From: Bog-950 sp044228435
GTDB taxonomy: Bacteria; Bacteroidota; Bacteroidia; Chitinophagales; LD1
DNA length: 64,000 bases
Assembly: GCA_044228435.1 (NCBI GenBank)
Contig: JBGAUW010000003.1
Span: forward strand, 62,001-126,000
Direction: 5' to 3'
Shown here: positions 16,424 through 24,712 of the stretch, one piece after another
Numbering within the stretch: position 1 is the first letter of the stretch
Layout of the letters: each line of letters begins with the position of its first letter
Program-made: the position numbers and the translations under genes
The notes under the pieces: generated by a model
The model's database searches: none
What the model was told of the DNA's origin: nothing
Seen by the model: only the letters and a program-made list of their open reading frames with translations

Positions 16424-17353
16424 TTATTGTTTGCCACTTATATATTCTGTCAGGTCATCTACACTCGAGCTGAAGCCAAACACGTTATTAATTTTAAAAT
16501 AGTTCTGCGGTTCGGTGCAGTGATCGTATGCAAATTTTGCAAAGTCAAGCTTGCTTTCTTCAAAGCCAAAAAGCTTGCATATTTCTGCCACCTGCGTTGC
16601 GTTAAGGCAATTGCCCCCGGCGATTTGTTTAGCTGTTTTAAGTTTTGTTTCGTCGAAACCCTGGCCTTTAACTGTACTTACCGCACTGGCAAAATCTCCG
16701 GCGCCCATGGCATAAGCACCTTTACAACCAACCGGAGCCTGGGTTGGTGCAGGCACATCGCTTGTATGGGTAGTGGTTTGTGTGGTGGTATGGGTGGTTG
16801 TAGTTTGTACATTGGTATTCAATAGCGGGTCGGTAATAGTTACATTCATATTAACACCACCAACATTTACATTGGCACCTACGGTTTCGCCGGTAGTTCG
16901 CGTAGTAGTTGTTTGGGTAACAGTAGTTGAAGCAACAGGTGCCGGTGCGCCGGTATGTACTACGTATACATTAGATGGTGCTACAAAACCCTGGCGAACG
17001 GGTATAGATGAAAAAGGAAAAGCGCCTAACTTAGGCTTGCCATTTTTATCGCGCTTAACTTTGTATGTAACGTCCATTAAAACACCATTGGCATCGGCCA
17101 CATACAGTGTTTTGGTTATTTCGCCCAAAGTCTGGTCATCAAAAATAACTTTGGTGCTGTACTGCGCCTGAGGAAGATCCTCTACCCGGATATTGGTTTG
17201 GGCGGCGTTGTTTTGGCGTTCGCCGTTTAAAATAAGAAAGAACTTATCGCCATCTTCGGAAAAGACGGTTAGGTGGCCAACCGGCTGCGGTTGTGCATTT
17301 GTGCTGAACACGAAAAATAACAGAACTAGTGGGAGTAGTTGTTTAAGTTGCAT
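16424..17353 (-). CDS. Secreted protein with C-terminal DUF4476 domain
   Basis: Signal peptide MQLKQLLPLVLLFFVFSTNAQ. An N-terminal beta-rich domain (about 25-120) contains GHLTVFSEDGDKFFLILNGE, a motif common in Bacteroidota cell-surface proteins. A low-complexity Thr/Val linker (about 140-205) follows, then a helical DUF4476 domain (GAYAMGAGDFASAVSTVKGQ ... FDETKLKTAKQIA ... FGFEESKLDFAKFAYDHC). The role of DUF4476 proteins is unknown. The Thr-rich linker creates long shadow frames on the other strand. Confidence 0.82.
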   Translation of the reverse strand: MQLKQLLPLVLLFFVFSTNAQPQPVGHLTVFSEDGDKFFLILNGERQNNAAQTNIRVEDLPQAQYSTKVIFDDQTLGEITKTLYVADANGVLMDVTYKVKRDKNGKPKLGAFPFSSIPVRQGFVAPSNVYVVHTGAPAPVASTTVTQTTTTRTTGETVGANVNVGGVNMNVTITDPLLNTNVQTTTTHTTTQTTTHTSDVPAPTQAPVGCKGAYAMGAGDFASAVSTVKGQGFDETKLKTAKQIAGGNCLNATQVAEICKLFGFEESKLDFAKFAYDHCTEPQNYFKINNVFGFSSSVDDLTEYISGKQ

Positions 17354-17434
17354 AAGGTTGTTTGTTTTTGCCTTTGTTTACTAATTGCTTGCCAAAGGTG
17401 CTTCAAAAAAACATTTTTGCAAATTTTTGTAATC

Positions 17435-17605
17435 TTAGTTTTTTGCTTTTAGCACCAATGCACCCAAAAACCCAACACCCATACCAATAAATAAACCTGC
17501 CGTAAGGTGGCCGGCCAATAAGCCTGCCCCCATGCCAATAAACATACAGCCTACAAACAATACACCTAGTATACTGTTGTTGCGGGGTTTGTTATCTGTT
17601 TCCAT
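17435..17605 (-). CDS. 56-residue small membrane protein
   Basis: A short frame reading METDNKPRNNSILGV..., then two Gly/Met-rich hydrophobic segments (FVGCMFIGMGAGLLAG and AGLFIGMGVGFLGALVL) and a basic end (KAKN). It starts 12 bp after the stop of the wHTH regulator gene, on the same strand, as the last gene of a three-gene operon. The two-helix hairpin topology and operon position argue that it is real. Function unknown. Confidence 0.75.
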   Translation of the reverse strand: METDNKPRNNSILGVLFVGCMFIGMGAGLLAGHLTAGLFIGMGVGFLGALVLKAKN

Positions 17606-17617
17606 ATTTTTTAGTTT

Positions 17618-17899
17618 TTATTTTATATAGCTTTTTAAGGCCTCCACATAATCCTCAAAGGCCGCTATTCCTTTTTTAGTAATACGGCAGGTTGTAAGGG
17701 GATAATTGCCCCTAAACGACTTTTCGATTACAATATAACCCGCCTCGTAAAGCTTTTGCAGTTGCACACTAAGGTTACCGGCAGTAGCTTTTGTTTGCTC
17801 TTTTATAAAAGAAAACTCTGCCTCTTTAACTCCTACTAAAAGCGACATAACCGCCAGCCTTATTTCAGAATGCAATAAAGGGTCGAGCGGCTTAAACAT
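17618..17899 (-). CDS. Winged-helix transcriptional regulator
   Basis: About 93 residues with a compact wHTH fold: HSEIRLAVMSLLVG, then FSFIKEQTKATAGNLSVQLQKL (recognition region) and a wing GYIVIEKSFRGNYPLTTCRIT. It resembles the ArsR/MarR-like single-domain regulators (HTH_34 type) that Bacteroidota pair with a membrane protein. Its ATG (17899) lies inside the end of the upstream membrane-protein gene (8-bp overlap), so translation is probably coupled. A palindrome inside the operon promoter (18532-18546) could be its operator. Confidence 0.88.
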   Translation of the reverse strand: MFKPLDPLLHSEIRLAVMSLLVGVKEAEFSFIKEQTKATAGNLSVQLQKLYEAGYIVIEKSFRGNYPLTTCRITKKGIAAFEDYVEALKSYIK

Positions 17900-18482
17900 G
17901 GTTACCTGCTTTGTGCTCTTTCCATAATAACATACCCGGAACAATATAGCCTAAAAAGGTTGCTGCAGCATGCACCAACAGTTGGTTTTGATTAGTGACT
18001 TTTATGCAAAGCAATGCCGCCGCCCAAAACACAATACCCCCCAGCATTAATGGCGTAAACTGCAATACCCTGCCAGTAGAAAAAGTAGCCATGCCCGTAA
18101 CAATCAGTATAAACGGCACAGGCGAGATATGTGAAACCGAACAAAAAACAATAACCAGAACCAACCCGGCTAAAAACGACAACCAGATGTGCTTTACATG
18201 TAAGTCGGCATGGGTGCTTACCTGTTTGACGCTCATTCTATTTTTTTCGTATAATATACCTACCGGCACTCCAATAAAAGGCATTACTGCCCACGGTAGG
18301 CCAGACAAATTGCCGAAGCCATCAGCAAGCAAAAAATAATTAGCCAGGCAACAGGTTATTACCAATACGCCCCAGAGCATAAGGTGAAAACCGTTTTCGG
18401 CAAACTTGTTTCGGGCAGTAGCTATCATGCCCTGTATAATTACAAAGCTCTCTTCGGGCGATAATTCTTTTTGATTTTGCAT
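17892..18482 (-). CDS. Six-helix membrane protein paired with wHTH regulator
   Basis: 196 residues. A short cytoplasmic start (MQNQKELSPEESFVIIQGMI) is followed by about five to six hydrophobic segments. Proteins of this layout are found directly upstream of wHTH regulators in many Bacteroidota. The function is unknown; a sensor or an effector whose level the regulator controls are both possible. First gene of the operon 18482-17435; the promoter is at 18519-18550. Confidence 0.8.
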   Translation of the reverse strand: MQNQKELSPEESFVIIQGMIATARNKFAENGFHLMLWGVLVITCCLANYFLLADGFGNLSGLPWAVMPFIGVPVGILYEKNRMSVKQVSTHADLHVKHIWLSFLAGLVLVIVFCSVSHISPVPFILIVTGMATFSTGRVLQFTPLMLGGIVFWAAALLCIKVTNQNQLLVHAAATFLGYIVPGMLLWKEHKAGNHV

Positions 18483-18518
18483 AGCTGTTCGTTTTAAATT
18501 TTGTTTACAAACTTAGCA

Positions 18519-18550
18519 CAAATATAAAGTAGTTTATATTATAAACCAAA
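18519..18550 (-). promoter_or_regulatory. Promoter with internal palindromic operator
   Basis: On the minus strand TTTG (18550-18547) is separated by 20 nt from TATATTTG (18526-18519), an excellent fit to the Bacteroidota promoter. Between the two boxes lies a perfect 15-nt palindrome, GTTTATA-t-TATAAAC (18532-18546). A dimeric regulator bound there would block RNA polymerase; the operon's own wHTH protein is the obvious candidate (inference). Confidence 0.75.
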
Positions 18551-18560
18551 TTTAAATTAA

Positions 18561-18589
18561 AAAACCATGCTGAAGTTCAGCATGGTTTT
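18561..18589 (-). terminator. Intrinsic terminator of the acyl-CoA dehydrogenase gene
   Basis: The 12-bp perfect stem AAAACCATGCTG / CAGCATGGTTTT with a 5-nt loop lies just after the stop at 18600. On the minus strand it ends in TTTT followed by AT-rich sequence. Confidence 0.8.
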
Positions 18590-18599
18590 TTAAAGCTAA

Positions 18600-19739
18600 T
18601 TAAGACAATACGCCGCGCGAAATAACTATGCGCTGCACCTCGCTGGTGCCTTCGTAAATCTGTGTAATTTTAGCATCGCGCATTAAACGTTCTACATGGT
18701 ATTCTTTTACATAACCATAACCGCCATGTATCTGCACCGCCTCTACCGTATGTTTCATTGCGGCCTCGCTGGCAAATACTTTAGCCATAGCCGAAGCCAT
18801 GTCGTAGTTTTTGCCGGCATCTTTTAAGCGGGCAGCTTTGTATACCAATAAACGGGCAGCTTCAATTTCGGTAGCCATATCGGCCAACTTAAAGGCTACG
18901 GCCTGGTGGTTAATAATTTCTTTACCAAAAGCACGGCGCTGTTTTGAGTAATCCACAGCCAGTTCATACGCCCCGGCGGCAATACCTAATGCCTGTGCGG
19001 CAATACCTATGCGGCCGCCGCTTAAGGTTTTCATAGCGAATTTAAAACCGAAGCCATCTTCGCCAATGCGGTTTTCTTTAGGTACTTTTACATCGCTAAA
19101 TAAAAGGGTATGTGTATCGCTTGAGCGGATACCTAACTTATCTTCTTTTTTTGCTACCTCAAAGCCGGGCATTCCCTTTTCTACAATCAACACGTTTATG
19201 CCTTTGTGGCCCTTGGCAACATCGGTTTGGGCTATTACCAAATATGTGCTGGCACAACCACCGTTGGTTATCCAGTTTTTGGTGCCATTTAATAAATAGT
19301 GGTCGCCCATATCAACGGCTGTGGTGCGTTGCGAGGTTGCATCGCTGCCGGCCTCTGGCTCACTTAAACAGAAAGCGCCAATTTTTTCGCCCTTGGCCAA
19401 TGGCACCAGGTATTTTCTTTTTTGCTCTTCCGTTCCAAACTCCTCCAGTCCCCAGCAAACCAACGAGTTGTTTACGCTCATTAGCACTGAGCACGAGGCA
19501 TCTATCTTACTAATCTCTTCCATTGCTAATACATAGCTAAGTGTATCCATGCCACCACCGCCATACTCCGGCGAAACCATCATACCTAAAAAACCAAGCT
19601 CAGCCATTTTCTTCACTTGCTCGGCGGGCCATGTCATGTGCGTATCGCGCTCAATTACGCCGGGTTTGCATTCGTTTTGTGCGAAGTCGCGGGCGGCTTG
19701 CTTAATCATCAGGTGTTCTTCGGATAGAGAGAAATTCAT
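18600..19739 (-). CDS. Acyl-CoA dehydrogenase, short-chain type
   Basis: FAD enzyme of fatty-acid beta-oxidation, 379 residues, the usual length. Motifs: FCLSEPEAGSDA and NGTKNWITNG (substrate/flavin contacts), QRRAFGKEI, VQIHGGYGYVKEYHVERLMRD, and QIYEGTSEVQR with the catalytic base Glu363 in the position of butyryl/short-chain dehydrogenases. Electrons would pass to ETF. It is a single gene with its own terminator. Chain-length preference cannot be fixed from sequence alone. Confidence 0.95.
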   Translation of the reverse strand: MNFSLSEEHLMIKQAARDFAQNECKPGVIERDTHMTWPAEQVKKMAELGFLGMMVSPEYGGGGMDTLSYVLAMEEISKIDASCSVLMSVNNSLVCWGLEEFGTEEQKRKYLVPLAKGEKIGAFCLSEPEAGSDATSQRTTAVDMGDHYLLNGTKNWITNGGCASTYLVIAQTDVAKGHKGINVLIVEKGMPGFEVAKKEDKLGIRSSDTHTLLFSDVKVPKENRIGEDGFGFKFAMKTLSGGRIGIAAQALGIAAGAYELAVDYSKQRRAFGKEIINHQAVAFKLADMATEIEAARLLVYKAARLKDAGKNYDMASAMAKVFASEAAMKHTVEAVQIHGGYGYVKEYHVERLMRDAKITQIYEGTSEVQRIVISRGVLS

Positions 19740-19886
19740 ATTGGTAGATAATAAAGGGTGAACAGTAATTTAATACAGGGGGCGAAGATATTAGAAAAGG
19801 GGTGGCTTGCAAGAGGAAATAGCAGGCAGTTTACAGCCGACGATTGGAAATAAAAAAGCGGTCAATAAGCAGTAAAGAACAGTACT

Positions 19887-20375
19887 CTACTTTTTTGAGC
19901 GTGCAATAATCTCGGTAGTGCTAAACCCTTTCAGGTAAGATATAGGCTGAACTTTGCCTCCGTAGCTTTCTACAAAGTCGCCGCCAATTATTTCGTCCTT
20001 CTTCCAGTCGCCGCCTTTTACCAATACATCGGGCTTAATGGTATGGATAATATTTGAAGGCGTGTTTTCGTAAAATATAACTACGGCATCTACAAATTGG
20101 GTGGCTGCCAAAAGTGTTGCCCGCGATTGCTGGTCGTTTACCGGTCGCGATGGACCTTTTAATTCCTTAACCGATGAATCGGCATTTAAACCCACTATAA
20201 CTCTTTCGCCCAAAGCGCTACACTCAGCCAGCAAGTGAATATGCCCCTGATGCAGTATATCAAAGCAGCCATTGGTAAACACAATTTTATCGCCCAGCAT
20301 TCTCCAGAACTCAATCCGTTTAAGAAGCTCGGCGGGTAAAAGAATTTTAGACCCTATTTTATCAGTAAAAATCAA
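19887..20375 (-). CDS. rfaE2: D-glycero-beta-D-manno-heptose 1-phosphate adenylyltransferase
   Basis: A nucleotidyltransferase of the cytidylyltransferase fold: FTNGCFDILHQGH carries the HxGH nucleotide-binding motif, and VGLNADSSVKELKG, DVLVKGGDW and FSTTEIIARSK complete the RfaE2/HldE-C pattern. It makes ADP-heptose for the LPS core. The 162-residue length corresponds to a stand-alone domain, with the kinase half (RfaE1) elsewhere. It starts 3 bp after the preceding flippase-like gene, so the two are almost certainly translated from one mRNA. Confidence 0.93.
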   Translation of the reverse strand: MIFTDKIGSKILLPAELLKRIEFWRMLGDKIVFTNGCFDILHQGHIHLLAECSALGERVIVGLNADSSVKELKGPSRPVNDQQSRATLLAATQFVDAVVIFYENTPSNIIHTIKPDVLVKGGDWKKDEIIGGDFVESYGGKVQPISYLKGFSTTEIIARSKK

Positions 20376-20378
20376 GGG

Positions 20379-21422
20379 TTATGCGTTTAAGGGTTCTTTT
20401 TCTAACGATGGTTCGCGGTTAATTATTGCGAGAAGTATTAACGAAATTACACCGCCTAACAATACCGACAGGGTTTGGGCCGTCCATTGAACTAAGCCAA
20501 ACGAAATGGCCGCGCTACCCACCACGCCATAAAGCGTTAATACTATTTGCATAAATATTGGATAAAGCCCAAGGCCTCCGGGCGTAAGCGAGAAGGCTAC
20601 ACCACTAAAAAACAGGCACATAGCCGCAGCCGCAAGGCCAAGCCCCGAGGTTTCGGGAAACATCATAAAGCCTGTGTAGCCCATCAGGATATAAAGCACC
20701 CAAATCATTACCGTATGAAATACAAACAGAAAAGGGCTTTTTACATCCTTTATAGATATAATACCCTTTACAAGGCCCATGCTGCGCTCTTTAAAATCTT
20801 TCTTAATGTTCTCGAACCCTTTGGCGCGTATTTGTGCACCTATAAATACAATCAGACCCAATAACAGAGCCAGCATTACACCATATTTAAGTATAGGGTT
20901 AATCTGGTTTTTGGCAATAACATCGGCAAACTGAGTAGCCGCATTACCTGCTATTTGATGGTATAGTTGCAAAAACTTCTCCCGCTCTGCTATCAGCAAC
21001 CCCGCCGATACTATAGCCAGACAAATTACATCCATCAAACGTTCCAGCACCATGGTGCCAATGGCTTTATCTACCGGTATGTTTTCGTAGCGGGCCAATA
21101 CACCACAACGGCTAACCTCGCCCAGGCGCGGAAAAAACAGGTTTAGAAAATACATCATCATTACGCTAAGGAAGGTGTTTACCGCGCCGGGCCTATACCC
21201 TAATGACTGCAGCAACAGCCTCCACCGCTCTGCCCTAAAGTAGTTGCTTACCAAGCCCAAAAGTGGTGGAACCGCTACCCAAAAATAATTGGCCCGTTTT
21301 ATATCCTGCAATACCTGTTGCTTATCGCTTTCGCTCATTTGGCCTAAGAACCAGTATACCAGCCCCACGCCTATGCCCAGCGATATAACTAACTTAATTG
21401 CATTGCCAATGTATTTTTTCAT
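20379..21422 (-). CDS. Flippase-like integral membrane protein (YbhN / LPG-synthase TM family)
   Basis: 347 residues with about eight transmembrane helices. The family pattern is visible: NYFRAERWRLLL, MMYFLNLFFPRLGEVSRCGVLAR, VLERLMDVICLAIV and the Gly-rich SLTPGGLGLYPIFM. Relatives are annotated as lysylphosphatidylglycerol synthase transmembrane region or UPF0104 and may move lipids or lipid-linked sugars. The link to rfaE2 downstream and panD upstream suggests an envelope operon, but the substrate is unknown. Confidence 0.85.
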   Translation of the reverse strand: MKKYIGNAIKLVISLGIGVGLVYWFLGQMSESDKQQVLQDIKRANYFWVAVPPLLGLVSNYFRAERWRLLLQSLGYRPGAVNTFLSVMMMYFLNLFFPRLGEVSRCGVLARYENIPVDKAIGTMVLERLMDVICLAIVSAGLLIAEREKFLQLYHQIAGNAATQFADVIAKNQINPILKYGVMLALLLGLIVFIGAQIRAKGFENIKKDFKERSMGLVKGIISIKDVKSPFLFVFHTVMIWVLYILMGYTGFMMFPETSGLGLAAAAMCLFFSGVAFSLTPGGLGLYPIFMQIVLTLYGVVGSAAISFGLVQWTAQTLSVLLGGVISLILLAIINREPSLEKEPLNA

Positions 21423-21496
21423 ACTTAAGTAGCCTGTTAAGTGCTTGTAAACTTAAACAACGGTTTTAAAAGCCGCTATTTGCAGGGCTTTAGTTT

Positions 21497-21847
21497 TTAG
21501 TGGGTAATCTGGTTGCTGGCATTTACGTGTATGGTTACCGGCTTGTGGGTTTTGTATTCTTCCATGGTAACCATAGCATAGCTAATTACAATAATAATAT
21601 CGCCTACCGATACCTTACGGGCAGCAGGGCCGTTAAGGCAAATAGTGCCCGAGCCGCGTTCGCCTTTTATAATGTAGGTTTCGAGCCGCTCGCCATTATT
21701 AATATTTACAATTTGCACACGCTCGTTTTCTACCAGGTTGGCGGCATCCAGCAAATCTTCATCAATAGTAATACTGCCAATGTAGTTAAGGTCAGCCTGG
21801 GTTACAGTTACGCGGTGTAACTTGCTTTTGTATACGGATATCATCAT
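21497..21847 (-). CDS. panD: Aspartate 1-decarboxylase (pyruvoyl precursor)
   Basis: Makes beta-alanine from aspartate for pantothenate/CoA synthesis. The proenzyme self-cleaves between Gly24 and Ser25 (NYIGS), forming the pyruvoyl group on Ser25; the numbering matches the known enzymes when the first of the two Met codons is used. Lys9 (YKSKLHR), NNGERLETYII and LNGPAARKVSVGDIIIVISY are conserved. Length 116 is typical. It is first in an apparent operon with the flippase-like gene and rfaE2. Confidence 0.96.
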   Translation of the reverse strand: MMISVYKSKLHRVTVTQADLNYIGSITIDEDLLDAANLVENERVQIVNINNGERLETYIIKGERGSGTICLNGPAARKVSVGDIIIVISYAMVTMEEYKTHKPVTIHVNASNQITH

Positions 21848-21926
21848 AGCGGGGGCGAATGTAATTTGATATTTTGAAAGTGAAAGGGCGAAAACAAAGG
21901 AAAGTAACGTAACCTTATCTGCCGGG

Positions 21927-22601
21927 CTAAAATGTTAGGCTTACCGTGCCCAGGCGATTTTGAGTTAATCGGCTGGTATACCTATCCAGCGTATGGTTGC
22001 TAATAGGTTCAAACCCTACCAAAGGGCCCACCTCTTGCGCCCTGCGCCTGTATCTGGCCCCTTTGGCAAGGTTTATAGGGCCTATAATAGTGCCTGCAAT
22101 ACCTGCTAAAATGCAAAAAGTACCGGCTACGGTTTGGATACCGGTAACCCGTTGGCCCCTTTGTGCGGCCCTCATTTCGGTGGCGGCAAGCGCAATGCCG
22201 GTACCCATAAGGCCTACGCCTAAACCGGTAATTATAATACCGGCTGTAGTTCGCCTGCTTGCCATTTTATTCAACCGAACATAATCATCATTTATAGTTC
22301 CCCTTCGTTGGGTTTCCGGCCTTGGCGCGGGAGTTTGCACGGCCGGCACCCGCGATTCGGTATTACTAAACACATCCTTTTGGCCGTTTTCGTATTTAAC
22401 CATAAACACATCTACCTTAGCCACTGCATACAGGGGCCCGCTTAAGTTATCGGGTTTATAGTATTTTATTTCGCTTACTCCCACCTCGTGCACTTTACCT
22501 AAAATAACATCGCCATTACGCATAGCTATGGTATCCTGCGCGGCTAGTTGCGGCGTAAATGCGCATAAAGTAATTAGAAAAAGAAGAATGTGTTTGATCA
22601 T
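21927..22601 (-). CDS. Envelope protein, paralogue of the gene at 22605
   Basis: 224 residues with signal peptide MIKHILLFLITLCAFTPQLAAQ. The N-terminal beta domain DTIAMRNGDVILGKVHEVG...IKYYKPDNLSGPLY...FMVKYENGQKDVF is widespread in Bacteroidota. A Gly-rich hydrophobic stretch (about 118-178) may form two membrane helices. The C-terminal pattern FEPISNHTLDRYTSRLTQNRLGTVSLTF matches that of its neighbour. It starts 3 bp after the neighbour's stop. Function unknown. Confidence 0.8.
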   Translation of the reverse strand: MIKHILLFLITLCAFTPQLAAQDTIAMRNGDVILGKVHEVGVSEIKYYKPDNLSGPLYAVAKVDVFMVKYENGQKDVFSNTESRVPAVQTPAPRPETQRRGTINDDYVRLNKMASRRTTAGIIITGLGVGLMGTGIALAATEMRAAQRGQRVTGIQTVAGTFCILAGIAGTIIGPINLAKGARYRRRAQEVGPLVGFEPISNHTLDRYTSRLTQNRLGTVSLTF

Positions 22602-22604
22602 AAA

Positions 22605-23288
22605 TTAGAAGGTAAAGCTAAGGGTGCCAATTTTATTTTGGTTCATAGCCCGGCTGTAGCGGTCCAGATTAGCGTCGCGGATAGGTGCAAACCCTACAGT
22701 ACCGCCCATTGCAGCCTTAGCCTGCCGACGGTATTTTAACCCTTTTTTTAAAGTGATTGGCCCGGCTATTTCGAGGGCTATGCCTGCTGCGGTAAACAGC
22801 GCACCCAAACCCAGCAGGGGGCCAGCACCGTTATCGCGGGTAGTAAACCCATTACCATTGGTATAATAAACAGGTTCGCTAAGGTTAACAAGACCACCGA
22901 TAGTAAGACCTACACCGGTTAACAAAACAGGGGCGCCCACACCAATCATTACTGCGCCGCCGGCAATTTTTTTAACGCCTAAATGGCGCAACCGGTTATA
23001 ATCAGCGGGTTTGGATTCTGCGTTTGCAGGTTCTGCCTTTTTTGATTTTTCGGCAGCAAAAACATCTTTGGTGCCATTTTGGTAATTTATCAGCAGCACA
23101 TCATTTTTGCTTATGGTATAGAGCGGGCCTGTAGGATTATCCGTTCTTTTATATTTTATTTCGTTCAGGCCTACCTCTTCTACTTTAGCCTTAATTTCTT
23201 CGCCGCTTTTTAACACAATATTATCCTGTGCCCAAAGCACGTTTGCAAATGCTACAACTACCAAAACCGATAAAAGAAACTTTTTCAT
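22605..23288 (-). CDS. Envelope protein, paralogue of the gene at 21927
   Basis: Start chosen at MKKFLLSVLVVVAFANVLWAQ (23288), which gives a proper signal peptide; the longer frame does not. Same architecture as the downstream gene: DNIVLKSGEEIKAKVEEVG, IKYKRTDNPTGPLYTI, LLINYQNGTKDVF, a Gly-rich hydrophobic middle, RRQAKAAMG and the end FAPIRDANLDRYSRAMNQNKIGTLSFTF. The tandem pair arose by duplication. Function unknown; likely inner-membrane or periplasmic. Confidence 0.8.
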   Translation of the reverse strand: MKKFLLSVLVVVAFANVLWAQDNIVLKSGEEIKAKVEEVGLNEIKYKRTDNPTGPLYTISKNDVLLINYQNGTKDVFAAEKSKKAEPANAESKPADYNRLRHLGVKKIAGGAVMIGVGAPVLLTGVGLTIGGLVNLSEPVYYTNGNGFTTRDNGAGPLLGLGALFTAAGIALEIAGPITLKKGLKYRRQAKAAMGGTVGFAPIRDANLDRYSRAMNQNKIGTLSFTF

Positions 23289-23334
23289 AGTGTTTGTTTT
23301 AGGTGAAGCAAACGTAAAATTGACCAATTTATTT

Positions 23335-24333
23335 TTACCAGCGTATTAACGCGCTAGCCCACATAAAGCCCGAACCAAAAGCCGCAATCGCTATTAAATC
23401 ACCTTCTTTAAGCCGCCCTTCTTCCCATGCTTCGCAAAGTGCGATAGGAATTGATGCTGCAGTAGTATTACCAAACCTATCAATATTAGAAACCACTTTC
23501 GAATCGGGCAGGTTCATTTCTTTTTGAACGGCAACCGTTATGCGCGCATTGGCCTGGTGCGGAATAAGCAAATCTATATCCTCATCTTTCAGGTTACATT
23601 CAGCAAGGGCTTCGCGTATAACTTCGGGAAAGTATTTTAACGCATTTACAAACACCAGCTTGCCGTTCATGTGGGGCAACAACTCGCCTTTTTCGAGCAT
23701 ATCGGGCGTAAATCTCTCCTTACGGCGACTGCCGGGGTGTTCCAGGTAAAGTTCTTCGGCGTATTTACCATCGCTGTGTAACTTGGTGGTAAGTATACCT
23801 TTGTTCTCCTCTGTAGTAGCTTCTAAAACCACGGCACCAGCGCCATCGCCAAATATTACGGCCATGTTTCGGCCACGGTCGCTGCGCTCAAATACGTTCG
23901 ATTGCACCTCGGAACCTATAACCAGCGCGTTTTTATACATGCCGGTTTTTATAAACTGATCGGCAACACTAAGCGCATAAATAAAACCTGAACACTGGGC
24001 CTTTACATCAAACGCCGGTATTTGCCTGAATGGCAATAGCTTTTGCACCAACACCCCCGAACCCGGAAAGTTATAATCTGAACTAAGCGTGGCCATTACA
24101 ATCAGGTCAATATCCTGTGCTGTTTTGCCTGCTCTTTCAAGCGCTTGCTCTGCTGCTTTGGCCCCCATACTGGAAACCGAATCAACCCCCTCTTTAAAAA
24201 AACGGCGCTCTTTTATGCCGGTCCTTTCAATAATCCACTCGTCTGATGTATCCATCATTTTAGAGAGGTCATCGTTAGTAACCACTTCTTCGGGCACGTA
24301 CATACCCACGCCTATAATCTTGCTATGAAACAT
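23335..24333 (-). CDS. fabH: 3-oxoacyl-ACP synthase III (FabH/KASIII)
   Basis: Starts fatty-acid synthesis by condensing an acyl-CoA with malonyl-ACP. The catalytic triad is visible: Cys114 in VKAQCSGFIYAL, His in LLIPHQANARI and Asn in NIDRFGNTTAASIP. The C-terminal AFGSGFMWASALIRW is typical. The start MFHSKIIGVGMYVPEE (24333) avoids eight extra residues and an overlap with the preceding gene. A second KASIII elsewhere is possible in this phylum, so a role in a branched or special acyl primer cannot be excluded. Confidence 0.93.
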   Translation of the reverse strand: MFHSKIIGVGMYVPEEVVTNDDLSKMMDTSDEWIIERTGIKERRFFKEGVDSVSSMGAKAAEQALERAGKTAQDIDLIVMATLSSDYNFPGSGVLVQKLLPFRQIPAFDVKAQCSGFIYALSVADQFIKTGMYKNALVIGSEVQSNVFERSDRGRNMAVIFGDGAGAVVLEATTEENKGILTTKLHSDGKYAEELYLEHPGSRRKERFTPDMLEKGELLPHMNGKLVFVNALKYFPEVIREALAECNLKDEDIDLLIPHQANARITVAVQKEMNLPDSKVVSNIDRFGNTTAASIPIALCEAWEEGRLKEGDLIAIAAFGSGFMWASALIRW

Positions 24334-24343
24334 ACCGGCTAAT

Positions 24344-24655
24344 TTATTTTTGAGCAATGTAGGCAGTAGGATTCTTTACAAACTCTACCTTGCATTCTTT
24401 GCTGCAAAAGCCGTATAACTTGCCTTCGTAGCTGGCGGTATCGGCAATTGCGCCATCGGCCAAAGCCATTCCCTCGGCTCCGCCACATACATGGTCTTTA
24501 TCGGTGGCCAATTCGCTAACTTTTACATTTACTGTTTCCGAAGCCGGCGCTGCCATTGCCTCAGTAGTTTCCTCTTTCTTTTGTTCTGCGCTATGGTTGC
24601 AGGCGCCTAATGCCAGGGCGGCTAAAATATTAACGGCTAAAATTATTTTTCTCAT
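24344..24655 (-). CDS. YHS-like metal-binding lipoprotein
   Basis: 103 residues with lipobox ALGAC. After an acidic/Ala linker comes VCGGAEGMALADGAIADTA, then YGFCSKECKVEFVKNPTAYI, closely following the YHS/TRASH pattern (C...C-x3-C...NP..Y) that binds copper or other metals. It lies 10 bp upstream of fabH on the same strand. A periplasmic metal-handling or sensing role is inferred. Confidence 0.82.
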   Translation of the reverse strand: MRKIILAVNILAALALGACNHSAEQKKEETTEAMAAPASETVNVKVSELATDKDHVCGGAEGMALADGAIADTASYEGKLYGFCSKECKVEFVKNPTAYIAQK

Positions 24656-24712
24656 GGTTCACTGTTTTTATAAAAGCTAAAGTAATCTTAAATTATAAAT
24701 AGGGTTAGGCTA

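Noticed and set aside
16427..17171. Two plus-strand frames of 132 residues opposite the DUF4476 gene
   Set aside because: They mirror the Thr-rich linker and have no start context or domain.
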